Source: Clostridia bacterium
GTDB taxonomy: Bacteria > Bacillota > DSM-521 > Neomoorellales > JACIYF01
NCBI GenBank assembly: GCA_014360065.1
Contig: JACIYF010000005.1
Location: forward strand, 1 to 59,359
DNA: 59,359 bases
Reading direction: 5' to 3'
The translations under genes and the position numbers were made by a program. How positions within the stretch are numbered: the first letter of the stretch is position 1; each line of letters begins with the position of its first letter. The notes under the pieces are model-generated. The model was not told the DNA's origin. It saw only the letters and a list, made by a program, of their open reading frames with translations, and did not search any database. This document shows, piece by piece, positions 51,022 through 59,359 of this stretch.

Positions 51022-52173
51022 TTGAGCCTGGGCCAGGTAGTCATGGATGGGCTTCAAAACTACTTGACCAACTATTTTGGCTTGACCCAGTTGAGCTGGG
51101 GTAACATAGCTATGTTCCTGATTGCCGGGATTCTGCTATATCTTGCTGTTTTTAAACACTACGAACCTCTCCTTTTGGTTCCAATCTCCATCGGTATTAT
51201 TTTGGGTAATCTTCCCCTTACGGGTTTACTCCGGGAACCTACCGATGAACTGTTTGGAGGGCTCCTCTATTACATAGGGTACGGCACCTGGCATGGCATT
51301 TATCCACCTCTGATTTTCATTGGGATCGGTGCCATTACCGATTTTGGTCCCTTGATTGCCAATCCTATTACCCTACTATTGGGGGCGGCGGCCCAATTTG
51401 GCATATTCACTAGTTTCCTAGGAGCCATTGCCTTAGGATTTACGCCTGCCCAAGCTGGCGGTATCGGTATCATTGGTGGAGCTGACGGACCAACAGCTAT
51501 TTATACCACCGCTATCTTAGCGCCCGAGCTGTTAGCCCCAATTGCCGTGGCTGCTTATTCCTACATTGCCTTGGTGCCCTTAATACAACCTCCTGTTATC
51601 AAGGCCTTGACCACCAAGAAAGAGCGCGCCATAGTCATGCAGGAGCTCCGGCCGGTATCTCGAACGGAAAAGCTGCTTTTTCCGGTTATCGTCTTAATAA
51701 TCTGTGGTCTCTTAGTTCCCAACAGCATTTCCTTGGTGGGGCCACTGATGCTGGGTAATATATTGCGAGAATCCGGAGTTACCGGCCGACTAGCAGAGAC
51801 AGCTGGCCATGCTCTCATGGATATAGTGACGATCTTCTTAATGATTACCGTGGGTGCTAGCGCTTCCGCCGATCGCTTCTTCAGCGCTGAATTCTTAAAA
51901 GTCTTATTTTTGGGCCTAGCAGCTTTTATCGTAAGTACAGCCGTAGGCGTAATTTTTGGCAAGATATTATGTTGGGCCAGCGGAGGCAAGATCAATCCCT
52001 TAATCGGTGCTGCGGGCGTTTCTGCGGTGCCGGAAGCGGCGCGACTTTCACAAAAACTGGGAAGGGAGGCGAATCCGAGGAGTTTTCTCCTGTTGCATGC
52101 CATGGGGCCTAATGTTGCCGGGGTGATTGGGTCGGCAGTAGCCGCAGGAGTGCTGATATCCATGCTTCACTAA
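51022..52173 (+). CDS. mmdB: Sodium ion-translocating decarboxylase beta subunit
   Basis: 383 residues from TTG 51022 behind GAGGTGAT. About nine to eleven membrane segments, including ADGPTAIYTTAILAPEL and the conserved polar residues (GIIGGADGPTA; NPLIGAAGVSAVPEAARLS). OadB/MmdB family. Couples decarboxylation of carboxybiotin to export of Na+. Last subunit of the pump in the operon. Confidence 0.93.
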   Translation: MSLGQVVMDGLQNYLTNYFGLTQLSWGNIAMFLIAGILLYLAVFKHYEPLLLVPISIGIILGNLPLTGLLREPTDELFGGLLYYIGYGTWHGIYPPLIFIGIGAITDFGPLIANPITLLLGAAAQFGIFTSFLGAIALGFTPAQAGGIGIIGGADGPTAIYTTAILAPELLAPIAVAAYSYIALVPLIQPPVIKALTTKKERAIVMQELRPVSRTEKLLFPVIVLIICGLLVPNSISLVGPLMLGNILRESGVTGRLAETAGHALMDIVTIFLMITVGASASADRFFSAEFLKVLFLGLAAFIVSTAVGVIFGKILCWASGGKINPLIGAAGVSAVPEAARLSQKLGREANPRSFLLLHAMGPNVAGVIGSAVAAGVLISMLH

Positions 52174-52215
52174 AAGCCTTATTCCTAGGGAGGTAAAAAA
52201 AGGAGGGCAGGAGAA

Positions 52216-53058
52216 GTGCGAACTATAAGTTGTAACCAAATAGTAGAAACGGTAGCTAAGCTATGCATGGACGCCAATTATTTTCTTGATGATGAGGTCT
52301 TGGAGGCCTTCAAGCGGTCCCTGGAACAAGAGGAATCGCCCACCGGCAGGGACGTACTAAAGCAGCTAATAGAGAATGCCAGAATCGCTGCTTTGGAACA
52401 AGTTCCCATGTGCCAGGATACTGGGGTGGCGGTGATTTTCTTAGAGCTAGGGCAAGATGTCCGTGTCACCGGTGGGGATCTCTACGATGCTGTTAACGAG
52501 GGAGTACGAAAAGGGTATCAAGAGGGGTATTTGCGGAAGTCGATGGTTAAGGATCCCTTTGATAGGGTAAATACTGGCGACAATACTCCTGCCATAATCC
52601 ACACCACTATTGTGCCGGGGGACCAGTTAAAAGTGACAGTTGCTCCCAAGGGTGGCGGTAGCGAAAACATGAGTGCCCTAGCCATGTTGTCTCCATCAGC
52701 TGGGGTAGAGGGTGTAAAACAATTCGTAGTAGAAACCGTGCGTAAGGCGGGCCCCAATCCTTGCCCCCCCATCGTTGTTGGGGTAGGAATAGGTGGCAAC
52801 TTCGAAACCGCAGCTCTCATTGCCAAGAAAGCTTTGCTAAGACCTTTAGGACAAGCTAATCCTAAGCCCGAATACGCAAAGATGGAATCTGAATTGTTGG
52901 AGCGGATTCAGAATCTGGGTATTGGCCCCCAAGGGTTTGGAGGCCGAGTAACTGCCCTAGCTGTTCACGTGGAGACAATGCCTTGCCATATTGCTAGCTT
53001 GCCGGTGGCCGTTAACATTCAGTGCCACGCCAGCCGGCACAAGACGGCAATTCTTTAG
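52216..53058 (+). CDS. Fumarate hydratase alpha subunit (class I)
   Basis: 280 residues from GTG 52216 (AAAGGAGGGC). Two-subunit iron-sulfur fumarase: cluster Cys in VPMCQDTGVAVIFLELG, then TIVPGDQLKVTVAPKGGGSE, CPPIVVGVGIGGNFETAA and ETMPCHIASLPVAVNIQCH. Converts fumarate and malate, oxygen sensitive. Here it joins the succinate/fumarate branch to malic enzyme. Confidence 0.93.
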   Translation: MRTISCNQIVETVAKLCMDANYFLDDEVLEAFKRSLEQEESPTGRDVLKQLIENARIAALEQVPMCQDTGVAVIFLELGQDVRVTGGDLYDAVNEGVRKGYQEGYLRKSMVKDPFDRVNTGDNTPAIIHTTIVPGDQLKVTVAPKGGGSENMSALAMLSPSAGVEGVKQFVVETVRKAGPNPCPPIVVGVGIGGNFETAALIAKKALLRPLGQANPKPEYAKMESELLERIQNLGIGPQGFGGRVTALAVHVETMPCHIASLPVAVNIQCHASRHKTAIL

Positions 53059-53071
53059 GGGGTGAACAAGG

Positions 53072-53626
53072 GTGGCAGACAAATACGTATCTCCACCGCT
53101 AACCGATGCAGATGTGATGCAGTTGCGAATAGGGGACCAGGTATTTATTACCGGCGTAATCTATACGGCCCGGGACGCAGCCCATAAGCGCTTGGTTGAG
53201 CTTATAGACAAGGGAGAAGATCTCCCAATCGATCTTAAGGGCCAAGTAATTTATTACGCCGGTCCTAGTCCAGCCAAGCCGGGCCAAGTGATAGGCTCGG
53301 CTGGCCCTACTACCAGCGGGCGGATGGATGCTTATTCTCCCAGGCTGATTGCCGAGAAGGGTCTCAAACTGATGGTAGGCAAAGGCTCTCGGTCTCAGAC
53401 AGTCAAGGAAGCTATGCAGAAAAATAAGGCCGCATACCTAGCGGCAGTGGGTGGGGCAGCTGCATTAATTGCCAAATGCGTAAAGAAGGCGGAGGTGGTG
53501 GCTTACCCAGAACTAGGACCAGAAGCGATTAGCCGGCTGGAAGTAGAAAACTTTCCGGCTATTGTGGTTAACGATTGTTACGGTGGGGATCTGTACGAAG
53601 AAGGAGTTAAACAATACGCCAGATAA
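53072..53626 (+). CDS. Fumarate hydratase beta subunit (class I)
   Basis: 184 residues from GTG 53072. DVMQLRIGDQVFITGVIYTA, then YYAGPSPAKPGQVIGSAGPT, GRMDAYSPRLIAEKGLKLMV, KGSRSQTVKEAM and the C-terminal AIVVNDCYGGDLY are those of the small fumarase subunit. Partner of the alpha subunit 13 bases upstream. Confidence 0.94.
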   Translation: MADKYVSPPLTDADVMQLRIGDQVFITGVIYTARDAAHKRLVELIDKGEDLPIDLKGQVIYYAGPSPAKPGQVIGSAGPTTSGRMDAYSPRLIAEKGLKLMVGKGSRSQTVKEAMQKNKAAYLAAVGGAAALIAKCVKKAEVVAYPELGPEAISRLEVENFPAIVVNDCYGGDLYEEGVKQYAR

Positions 53627-53650
53627 AAGCTGGTAAAGGAGGCCGAAACC

Positions 53651-54991
53651 ATGTTCATGACTAAAGAAGAACTGCTGGCCAAAGCTAAGAAACCTGCAGC
53701 CGATGCCATGAGACTGCACCCGTTTTATCGGGGCAAAATGCAGACTATACCTCGTTGTGCTGTCCGTAGCCTGGATGATTTTGCCATTTGGTACACTCCT
53801 GGGGTAGCTGAACCCTGTAAAGCTATTAAAGAGAACCGGGAGTTGGTCTATGAATTTACCAGCAAATGGAACACGGTAGCTGTGGTGTCAGATGGAACCA
53901 GGGTCCTGGGGCTTGGCGATATTGGCCCTGAAGCTGGTATGCCGGTCATGGAAGGAAAGGCGTTGTTGTTTAAGTATCTGGGTGGGGTGGATGCAGTACC
54001 TATTTGCCTAGACACTAAGGATCCTGAGGAGATTATTCGCACCGTAAAGCTTCTACAGCCTTCTTTTGGTGGCATCAACCTAGAAGATATTGCCCAGCCC
54101 AAGTGTTTTGATATTTTGGACCGCCTCCGTGCCGAAATGGAAATCCCGGTCTGGCATGATGACCAGCAAGGGACGGCAGCAGTAACCCTGGCCGGCTTGA
54201 TCAGTGCCCTCAAAATCGTAGATAAGAAGATAGAGGAAGCCAGGATTGCCATGATTGGCGCTGGTGCCGCCAACATCTGTATTGCCAGGATATTGATAGC
54301 GGCCGGAGTTCGTCCGGAGAACATTGTTATGACCGACACCAAAGGCATCCTCCATCGGGGTCGAGTGGAGCTTAAAGAAAAATATCCTCAAAAATGGGAG
54401 ATGTGCGAGAAGACCAATGGCGAGGGGCGTGTAGGCGGCATTGCTGAGGCCATGAAGGGAGCCGATGCGGTGATTGCCCTTTCCCAGCCTGGGCCCGGGG
54501 TGATCCAAAAAGAATGGATAAAGCAGATGGCCAAGGACGCCATAGTCTTTGCTTGCGCTAACCCGGTGCCGGAGATTTGGCCCTGGGAAGCTAAGGAAGC
54601 TGGAGCCAGAATAGTGGCTACTGGTCGCTCCGACTTTCCCAACCAGGTCAATAACTCCCTAGGGTTTCCTTCCATTTTTAGAGGGGCATTGGATGTGAGG
54701 GCAAAGACCATCACTGACGAGATGTGTATAGAATCTGCCAAAGAACTATCGAGATATGCTGAGGATAAGGGGCTATTAAGCGAGGACTATCTCATTCCCA
54801 CCATGGAAGAATGGGAAGTCTATCCCCGGGTAGCAGCAGCTGTAGGCAGTAAGGCGGTGGAACAGGGCATCGCTCGTGTCAATAAGACCTGGCAGGAACT
54901 GTACGATAATGCGGTCAAGATGATTAAAGAAGCCAGGGATATGACTCAGCTGTTGATGGAAAAAGGGTTTATTGCCGAAGCGCCAGAGTGA
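53651..54991 (+). CDS. NAD-type malic enzyme (malate oxidoreductase, decarboxylating)
   Basis: 446 residues from ATG 53651 behind AAAGGAGGCCG. Motifs YTPGVAEPCKAI, VAVVSDGTRVLGLGDIGPEA, PVMEGKALLFK, VWHDDQQGTAAVTLAGLI and IAMIGAGAANICIARILI (Rossmann loop), then FACANPVPEIWPWEAKEAGA. Converts malate to pyruvate and CO2 with NAD(P)+, closing the path from methylmalonyl-CoA through succinate, fumarate and malate to central metabolism. The gap before the rib operon promoter contains no clear terminator. Confidence 0.93.
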   Translation: MFMTKEELLAKAKKPAADAMRLHPFYRGKMQTIPRCAVRSLDDFAIWYTPGVAEPCKAIKENRELVYEFTSKWNTVAVVSDGTRVLGLGDIGPEAGMPVMEGKALLFKYLGGVDAVPICLDTKDPEEIIRTVKLLQPSFGGINLEDIAQPKCFDILDRLRAEMEIPVWHDDQQGTAAVTLAGLISALKIVDKKIEEARIAMIGAGAANICIARILIAAGVRPENIVMTDTKGILHRGRVELKEKYPQKWEMCEKTNGEGRVGGIAEAMKGADAVIALSQPGPGVIQKEWIKQMAKDAIVFACANPVPEIWPWEAKEAGARIVATGRSDFPNQVNNSLGFPSIFRGALDVRAKTITDEMCIESAKELSRYAEDKGLLSEDYLIPTMEEWEVYPRVAAAVGSKAVEQGIARVNKTWQELYDNAVKMIKEARDMTQLLMEKGFIAEAPE

Positions 54992-55047
54992 GCCAAGACC
55001 AAGATAGGGGCTGAAGCGAAGCAGTTCACGCGGCTGATCACGGGTCG

Positions 55048-55076
55048 TTGACGGAGGTGGCGAGCAGTAATATAAT
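55048..55076 (+). promoter_or_regulatory. Promoter of the riboflavin operon
   Basis: TTGACG (55048-55053), 17 bases, TATAAT (55071-55076), just upstream of the FMN riboswitch. Confidence 0.85.
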
Positions 55077-55083
55077 AAGGGTG

Positions 55084-55190
55084 TCCTTCGGGGATCGGTG
55101 AAATTCCGTACCGGCGGTATAGCCCGCGAGCAGACGCTGATCCGGTGAAATTCCGGAGCCGACAGTTAAAGTCTGGATGGGAGAAGGGCT
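55084..55190 (+). ncRNA. FMN riboswitch (RFN element)
   Basis: Classic RFN blocks in order: TCGGGGATCGGTGAAATTCC, ACCGGCGGTATAGCCCGCGA, then GCTGATCCGGTGAAATTCCG, GAGCCGACAGTTAAAGTCTG and ATGGGAGAAGG, giving a five-arm aptamer. FMN binding should favour the terminator at 55205-55242 and stop transcription of the rib genes. Confidence 0.97.
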
Positions 55191-55204
55191 GAATAACGGC
55201 TTAT

Positions 55205-55242
55205 TATGCCCGGTCCCCGAAAGGGAACCGGGCATAGTTTTT
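55205..55242 (+). terminator. Regulatory terminator of the FMN riboswitch
   Basis: TATGCCCGGT-CCC (55205-55217) pairs with GGG-A-ACCGGGCATA (to 55236) over a 4-5 base loop and is followed by GTTTTT. The GGGGGAA ribosome site of ribD starts right after, so the hairpin could affect both transcription and translation. Confidence 0.9.
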
Positions 55243-55252
55243 GGGGGAAAGC

Positions 55253-56365
55253 ATGCCAGAAGCAGGAGAAACCAGTGATATCCTCTATATGCAGCGAGCC
55301 CTTAGTCTAGCAGCTCAAGGACGGGGTTGGACCAGCCCTAACCCTATGGTAGGAGCAGTATTGGTCCAAGATGGTCAGGTCATAGGCGAGGGATATCACC
55401 GAGCGGCTGGACAACCTCACGCTGAGATCGAAGCTTTAAAGGCTGCTGGTTTCAATGCCTCGGGAGCTACCATATATGTCACTTTAGAGCCTTGTTGCCA
55501 CTTTGGCCGAACTCCACCATGTACCCAAGCCCTCATTAAGGCCGGAATTCGGCGAGTGGTTTGTGCGATGCTGGATCCTAATCCCTTGGTACAAGGAAAG
55601 GGAGTGGCTCAGCTCCGGGAGGCGGGAATTGAAGTTACGGTAGGAGTGCTGGCTGACCAAGCCCAGCGGCTTAACGAAGCTTTTAGCAAATGGATTACTA
55701 CCCGGCGCCCTTTTGTGGTCCTGAAGGCCGCCATTAGCTTGGACGGAAGGATTGCTGCTGCTAACGGTTCATCACGGTGGATTACTTCCGAAGCAGCCCG
55801 GCAGAAGGCCCATCAGCTTCGCTCCCAGTATGATGCCGTTTTGGTAGGAGTACAGACAGTGATTAAAGATAACCCTCAGCTAACTTGTCGTCTGGAAGGC
55901 AGCCAACACCAACCGGCGCGGGTAGTAGTTGACAGCCAGTTACGCCTGCCCTTAGATGCTCAGGTTGTGAGCGAAAGGCTGCTAAAGGTGAGCCCCACCA
56001 TAATTGCCCACGGCAGCATTTATGATAGGCAGAAGGCCCAGCTACTTAAAGAGCGAGGGGCAGAATTGTTGGAAATAAGGATGACTCCAAGTGGTGTGGA
56101 CTTAGAGCAGCTGATCGAAGTTTTGGGGCAACGGGGAATTACCAGTATTTTGATCGAAGGCGGGGCCGAAGTTAACGCTTCAGCCTTGGAACAGGGGATT
56201 GTTGACAAAGTGGTGCTATTCGTTGCTCCCAAGTTTATTGGTGGCCGGGAAGCGCCGGGCATGGTGGGAGGCCACGGCGTCGAGGACGTGAACTCAGCTC
56301 CGAGCCTTCGCGATCTAGAGATTAGCCGGGTTGGCCCCGATTTGATGATAACCGGTTACTTGTAG
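55253..56365 (+). CDS. ribD: Bifunctional riboflavin deaminase/reductase RibD
   Basis: 370 residues from ATG 55253. The N-terminal deaminase has zinc ligands HAEIEALKAAG and PCCHFGRTPPCT. The C-terminal reductase contains FVVLKAAISLDGRIAAANG, SRWITSE, VGVQTVIKDNPQLTCR and SILIEGGAEVNASAL. It performs the second and third steps of riboflavin synthesis from GTP. First gene under the FMN riboswitch. Confidence 0.96.
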   Translation: MPEAGETSDILYMQRALSLAAQGRGWTSPNPMVGAVLVQDGQVIGEGYHRAAGQPHAEIEALKAAGFNASGATIYVTLEPCCHFGRTPPCTQALIKAGIRRVVCAMLDPNPLVQGKGVAQLREAGIEVTVGVLADQAQRLNEAFSKWITTRRPFVVLKAAISLDGRIAAANGSSRWITSEAARQKAHQLRSQYDAVLVGVQTVIKDNPQLTCRLEGSQHQPARVVVDSQLRLPLDAQVVSERLLKVSPTIIAHGSIYDRQKAQLLKERGAELLEIRMTPSGVDLEQLIEVLGQRGITSILIEGGAEVNASALEQGIVDKVVLFVAPKFIGGREAPGMVGGHGVEDVNSAPSLRDLEISRVGPDLMITGYL

Positions 56366-56382
56366 GGAGAGAGGTCAGGCGG

Positions 56383-57036
56383 ATGTTTACTGGGTTGGTA
56401 GAAGAGTTGGGCAGGGTAGTAAGCTTCAAGCGAGCAGGAAGTCTGCATAGGCTTGGGATTTGTGCCCGGGTGGTTATTAGCCAATTGGAGATTGGGGACA
56501 GCGTAGCCGTCAACGGTGTTTGCCTGACGGTAGTGGAGCTTGGAGCCGAAGGGTTCGGGGTGGAAGTTATGCCCGAGACCATTTCCCGAACCAATTTGGG
56601 CCAGCTCCAACCTGGGGATCGGGTTAATCTAGAGCGAGCCTTGGCAGTAGGTAGCCGGTTAGGAGGGCATTTGGTCAGCGGACACATTGACGGAACCGGG
56701 ACCGTTGCGACCATTCGAAAAAGCGGAGATACGTGGCTTTTAGCCATTGAGACCTCAGGTGAGATTGCGCGTTATCTGGTCCCTAAGGGTTCGATTGCCG
56801 TTGACGGGGTGAGCCTAACAGTTATTGATGTAGCCTCATCTGGGTTTACGGTGGGGGTCATCCCTCATACGCTGAAATCAACTACCTTAGGTTTGCGCAG
56901 GCCTGGAGATGAAGTGAACCTGGAGGTTGATGTTATTGCTAAGTACGTGGAACAGTTTCTAAACCGACGCCAATCCAGGGATAGCCAACCAGACGGGTTG
57001 ACCTTCAATAAACTAAAAGAATGGGGCTATGTGTAA
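56383..57036 (+). CDS. ribE: Riboflavin synthase alpha subunit
   Basis: 217 residues from ATG 56383. Two tandem barrel repeats: MFTGLVEELGRVVSF, then GDSVAVNGVCLTVVELGAEG, FGVEVMPETISRTNLG, and HLVSGHIDGTGTVATIRK, VPKGSIAVDGVSLTVIDVAS. Dismutates two lumazine molecules to riboflavin, within a lumazine synthase capsid. Confidence 0.96.
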   Translation: MFTGLVEELGRVVSFKRAGSLHRLGICARVVISQLEIGDSVAVNGVCLTVVELGAEGFGVEVMPETISRTNLGQLQPGDRVNLERALAVGSRLGGHLVSGHIDGTGTVATIRKSGDTWLLAIETSGEIARYLVPKGSIAVDGVSLTVIDVASSGFTVGVIPHTLKSTTLGLRRPGDEVNLEVDVIAKYVEQFLNRRQSRDSQPDGLTFNKLKEWGYV

Positions 57037-57054
57037 AAGACAAGGGGGATGAAC

Positions 57055-58290
57055 ATGGAGGAGGTAACCGTAGCTCACGAAAAGCACCGTTTCAACACCA
57101 TTGAAGAAGCCGTTGAGGACATCAAAAATGGCAAGATGGTGGTTGTAGTTGACGATGAGGACCGGGAAAACGAAGGCGACCTAGTCATGGCTGCCGAAAA
57201 GGTTACTCCTGAAGCCATTAACTTCATGGCTACGTACGGCCGGGGCTTAATATGTATGCCCATAATTGGCGAGCGACTGGACCAGCTCGACATCCAGCCT
57301 ATGGTTCAGCACAATACTGACAGCCATGAAACCGCCTTTACAGTTTCGGTTGATGCCAAGGAAACTACTACTGGCATTTCTGCCCATGAACGAGCTCTCA
57401 CTGTTAAGCGCATAATCGATCCCTCCACTAGGCCAGAGGATCTGCGGCGGCCCGGGCACATCTTTCCTCTTAGAGCTCGCGAAGGGGGAGTTTTAAGGCG
57501 AGCTGGGCATACAGAAGCAGCGGTGGACCTGTCTCGGTTGGCTGGCTTGTATCCAGCCGGGGTCATCTGCGAGATCATGAATCCCGATGGTAGCATGGCT
57601 CGAGTACCAGAGCTAGTGCGCTTTGTTAAGGAGCATAACCTCAAGCTCATTACTGTTGCCGATCTAATCCATTACCGGAGAAAGTATGAGCGTTTAGTGC
57701 GCCAGGTGGTTACCACCAGTCTGCCTACCAAGTATGGCAACTTCGAGGCGGTTTGCTATCAAGATGTATTGACTCACGAGTGCCACGTGGCCCTGGTAAA
57801 AGGAGATATCAGTACTGGGGAACCGGTATTGGTTAGAGTTCATTCCCAATGCTTGACCGGAGACGTTTTTGGCTCTTATCGCTGCGATTGCGGCGATCAA
57901 TTGGTCAAGTCCTTGGCCATGATTGAGCAGGAAGGCCGGGGTGTATTGCTGTATATGCGTCAAGAAGGGCGAGGCATAGGGCTGTTGAACAAGCTGCGCG
58001 CTTACAAACTGCAGGATGAAGGAAAAGATACAGTGGAAGCCAATGAGGCTTTAGGCTTTCCAGCTGACTTGCGCGACTACGGCATTGGAGCTCAAATCTT
58101 GGCGGACCTGGGAGTCAAGAAGTTGCGGCTTTTGACCAATAATCCCAAAAAGATTGCCGGGCTTGAGGGTTATGGCTTGAAAGTAGTAGAAAGGGTGCCC
58201 ATCGAGATCAAGGCTACTCCTATTAATAGGAAGTACCTAACCACGAAGAAAAATAAACTAGGCCACCTGTTGAGCAGTGCGCTTAAGTAA
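57055..58290 (+). CDS. ribBA: RibBA: DHBP synthase and GTP cyclohydrolase II
   Basis: 411 residues from ATG 57055 (ATG 57049 is adjacent to the GGGGG ribosome site). N-terminal 3,4-dihydroxy-2-butanone 4-phosphate synthase ([51 protein letters not shown]). C-terminal GTP cyclohydrolase II ([20 protein letters not shown] with zinc Cys, [40 protein letters not shown]). Provides both branches of riboflavin precursor synthesis. Confidence 0.96.
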   Translation: MEEVTVAHEKHRFNTIEEAVEDIKNGKMVVVVDDEDRENEGDLVMAAEKVTPEAINFMATYGRGLICMPIIGERLDQLDIQPMVQHNTDSHETAFTVSVDAKETTTGISAHERALTVKRIIDPSTRPEDLRRPGHIFPLRAREGGVLRRAGHTEAAVDLSRLAGLYPAGVICEIMNPDGSMARVPELVRFVKEHNLKLITVADLIHYRRKYERLVRQVVTTSLPTKYGNFEAVCYQDVLTHECHVALVKGDISTGEPVLVRVHSQCLTGDVFGSYRCDCGDQLVKSLAMIEQEGRGVLLYMRQEGRGIGLLNKLRAYKLQDEGKDTVEANEALGFPADLRDYGIGAQILADLGVKKLRLLTNNPKKIAGLEGYGLKVVERVPIEIKATPINRKYLTTKKNKLGHLLSSALK

Positions 58291-58326
58291 CCAGTTCTCC
58301 AAGCTTAAAAACCAGGAGGTTAAGCA

Positions 58327-58791
58327 ATGGCCAGACGGTTTGAGGGTCAGCTAATTGGTACCGGCCTATCTTTCGCTATTGTAGTTTCGCGCTTTAATGA
58401 GTTCATTACTAGTCGGCTGGTGGAGGGTGCCCTGGATGCCCTTAGGCGCCACGGGGTACAGGAAGAGCAGATCGATTTGGTATGGGTGCCTGGTGCCTTT
58501 GAGATACCGGCGGTGGCTCAAAAGATGGTCACCCGCGATTGCGATGCTGTTATTTGCCTGGGGGCGGTGATCCGGGGAAGCACTCCGCATTTTGAATATG
58601 TGGCTAGCGAGGTTACCAAAGGCATAGCTCAGGTAGCCCTCAGGTCGGATAAGCCAGTTATATATGGCATCATAACTGCCGACAGCCTGGAACAAGCCAT
58701 TGAGAGAGCGGGAACTAAACAGGGCAATAAAGGTTTTCAGGCGGCGGTAAGTGCCTTGGAGATGGCTAACCTTTATAAACAGTTGGGGTGA
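58327..58791 (+). CDS. ribH: 6,7-Dimethyl-8-ribityllumazine synthase
   Basis: 154 residues from ATG 58327 behind CCAGGAGG. Motifs [56 protein letters not shown] with His of the active site, and [20 protein letters not shown]. Makes lumazine from the two branches. Last enzyme gene of the rib operon. Confidence 0.96.
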   Translation: MARRFEGQLIGTGLSFAIVVSRFNEFITSRLVEGALDALRRHGVQEEQIDLVWVPGAFEIPAVAQKMVTRDCDAVICLGAVIRGSTPHFEYVASEVTKGIAQVALRSDKPVIYGIITADSLEQAIERAGTKQGNKGFQAAVSALEMANLYKQLG

Positions 58792-58795
58792 TCCA

Positions 58796-59341
58796 ATGCC
58801 AATCGTAATCATCAGCGATACCCACGGGAGCTTAGAAGGGTGGGAAAAAGCCAACCACTATCTTAATGGGGCCGATCTGATTCTCCATGCCGGCGATATC
58901 CTTTATCATGGACCTAGAAACCCTATTCCGCCTGGATATGACCCGGCGGCTTTGGCCCAAGCCATTAATGACGTTGGAGTTCCCACCATTGTTGCCCGGG
59001 GAAACTGCGATGCTGATGTCGACCAGCTAGTAATCAGGACCCCGATACAGAGCCCCTATGCCTGGGTAAGCATAGATGGGGTAAGGATATTGGTTACCCA
59101 CGGAGATAGAGAGGTAGTGAATAGGGATGAGCTCGTAGCTGGCGGCCAAATTCACCTATGGGTGAGTGGCCATACTCACATTCCCAAGCTTGAAATCAAA
59201 GGCCCAGTGATGTTTGTTAACCCTGGTAGCTTAGGTCTTCCCAAGGCCGGCGAGCCTAGCTTGGCTATCCTAGAGGGAAAGCGAATAAGCATTGTAGGCG
59301 TGGAAACGGGCAAAATCTTAATGGCCGACTCTTTGAGCTAG
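58796..59341 (+). CDS. YfcE/MJ0936-type metallophosphodiesterase
   Basis: 181 residues from ATG 58796. Calcineurin-like phosphoesterase: IISDTHGSLEGWEKANHYL (first metal site), ILHAGDILYHGP, VARGNCDAD, LVTHGDREV and WVSGHTHIPKLE, then FVNPGSLGLP. Relatives hydrolyse small phosphodiesters in vitro. It follows ribH by 4 bases and appears co-transcribed, although a link with riboflavin is not established. Confidence 0.9.
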   Translation: MPIVIISDTHGSLEGWEKANHYLNGADLILHAGDILYHGPRNPIPPGYDPAALAQAINDVGVPTIVARGNCDADVDQLVIRTPIQSPYAWVSIDGVRILVTHGDREVVNRDELVAGGQIHLWVSGHTHIPKLEIKGPVMFVNPGSLGLPKAGEPSLAILEGKRISIVGVETGKILMADSLS

Positions 59342-59359
59342 ATCCTGCCAGCAACTAGT

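Overview
The window looks like the chromosome of an anaerobic, moderately GC-rich low-GC-phylum bacterium (Firmicutes, Clostridia; the gene content recalls Moorella, Thermacetogenium, Desulfotomaculum or Pelotomaculum relatives, but I do not name a species). The reasons are near-consensus sigma-A promoters with strong AGGAGG ribosome sites, a T-box leader, a DnaD plus DnaC-type helicase loader pair, a complete CODH/acetyl-CoA synthase operon of the Wood-Ljungdahl pathway, and a sodium-pump type methylmalonyl-CoA operon.

Layout. 1-6600 is core chromosome: a CarD-like regulator, a PIN-TRAM membrane protein, a fused IspD-IspF enzyme, tRNA-Pro/Thr/Gln, CorA, a TetR regulator with a palindromic operator, and a saccharopine-dehydrogenase-like enzyme. 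6628-21695 is a tandem array of two integrated elements at the 3' end of a tRNA-Leu(CAG) gene (intact at 21608-21695, minus strand). Three direct repeats of the tRNA 3' part (6628, 11619, 21598) bound them. Element 1 (about 5 kb) is decayed: an IS110-family transposase, a small exported protein, a broken VapC-like toxin, a MazEF/PemIK-like toxin-antitoxin pair and a 5'-truncated integrase. Element 2 (about 10 kb) looks intact: excisionase-like protein, primase-polymerase, DUF3987-like protein, an array of short repeats that may be an origin, a terminase small subunit, a large terminase split into ATPase and nuclease genes, a small Csx3-like protein and a full integrase. It has no recognisable capsid, portal or tail gene, so I read it as a phage-satellite-like or replicative island.

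22047-24781 is a lipoprotein-permease-ATPase ABC transporter. 24998-37006 is the acs operon: cooC, a 70-residue protein, acsD, acsA/cooS, acsB, acsC, acsE, a DUF3786 protein, a second cooC and the corrinoid-protein activator acsV. It covers methyl transfer from methyl-tetrahydrofolate to the corrinoid protein, CO2/CO interconversion, acetyl-CoA assembly, nickel insertion and reductive reactivation. 37735-39652 is a T-box-controlled Lrp-family regulator and aminotransferase.

39649-42495 holds a P-loop/Asp23-like protein, the DnaD and DnaC-like replication proteins and tRNA-Arg/Lys. 42565-54991 contains YjbQ, S-adenosylhomocysteinase, a sigma-54 activator and then a run of genes for the methylmalonyl-CoA route: mutase large and small subunits, epimerase, four subunits of a biotin-dependent sodium-pumping decarboxylase, two-subunit fumarase and malic enzyme. 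Together these link propionyl-CoA or succinyl-CoA to fumarate, malate and pyruvate, and with the acs operon they would permit propionate formation or syntrophic propionate oxidation. 55048-58791 is a riboflavin operon under an FMN riboswitch, followed by a YfcE/MJ0936-type phosphodiesterase.
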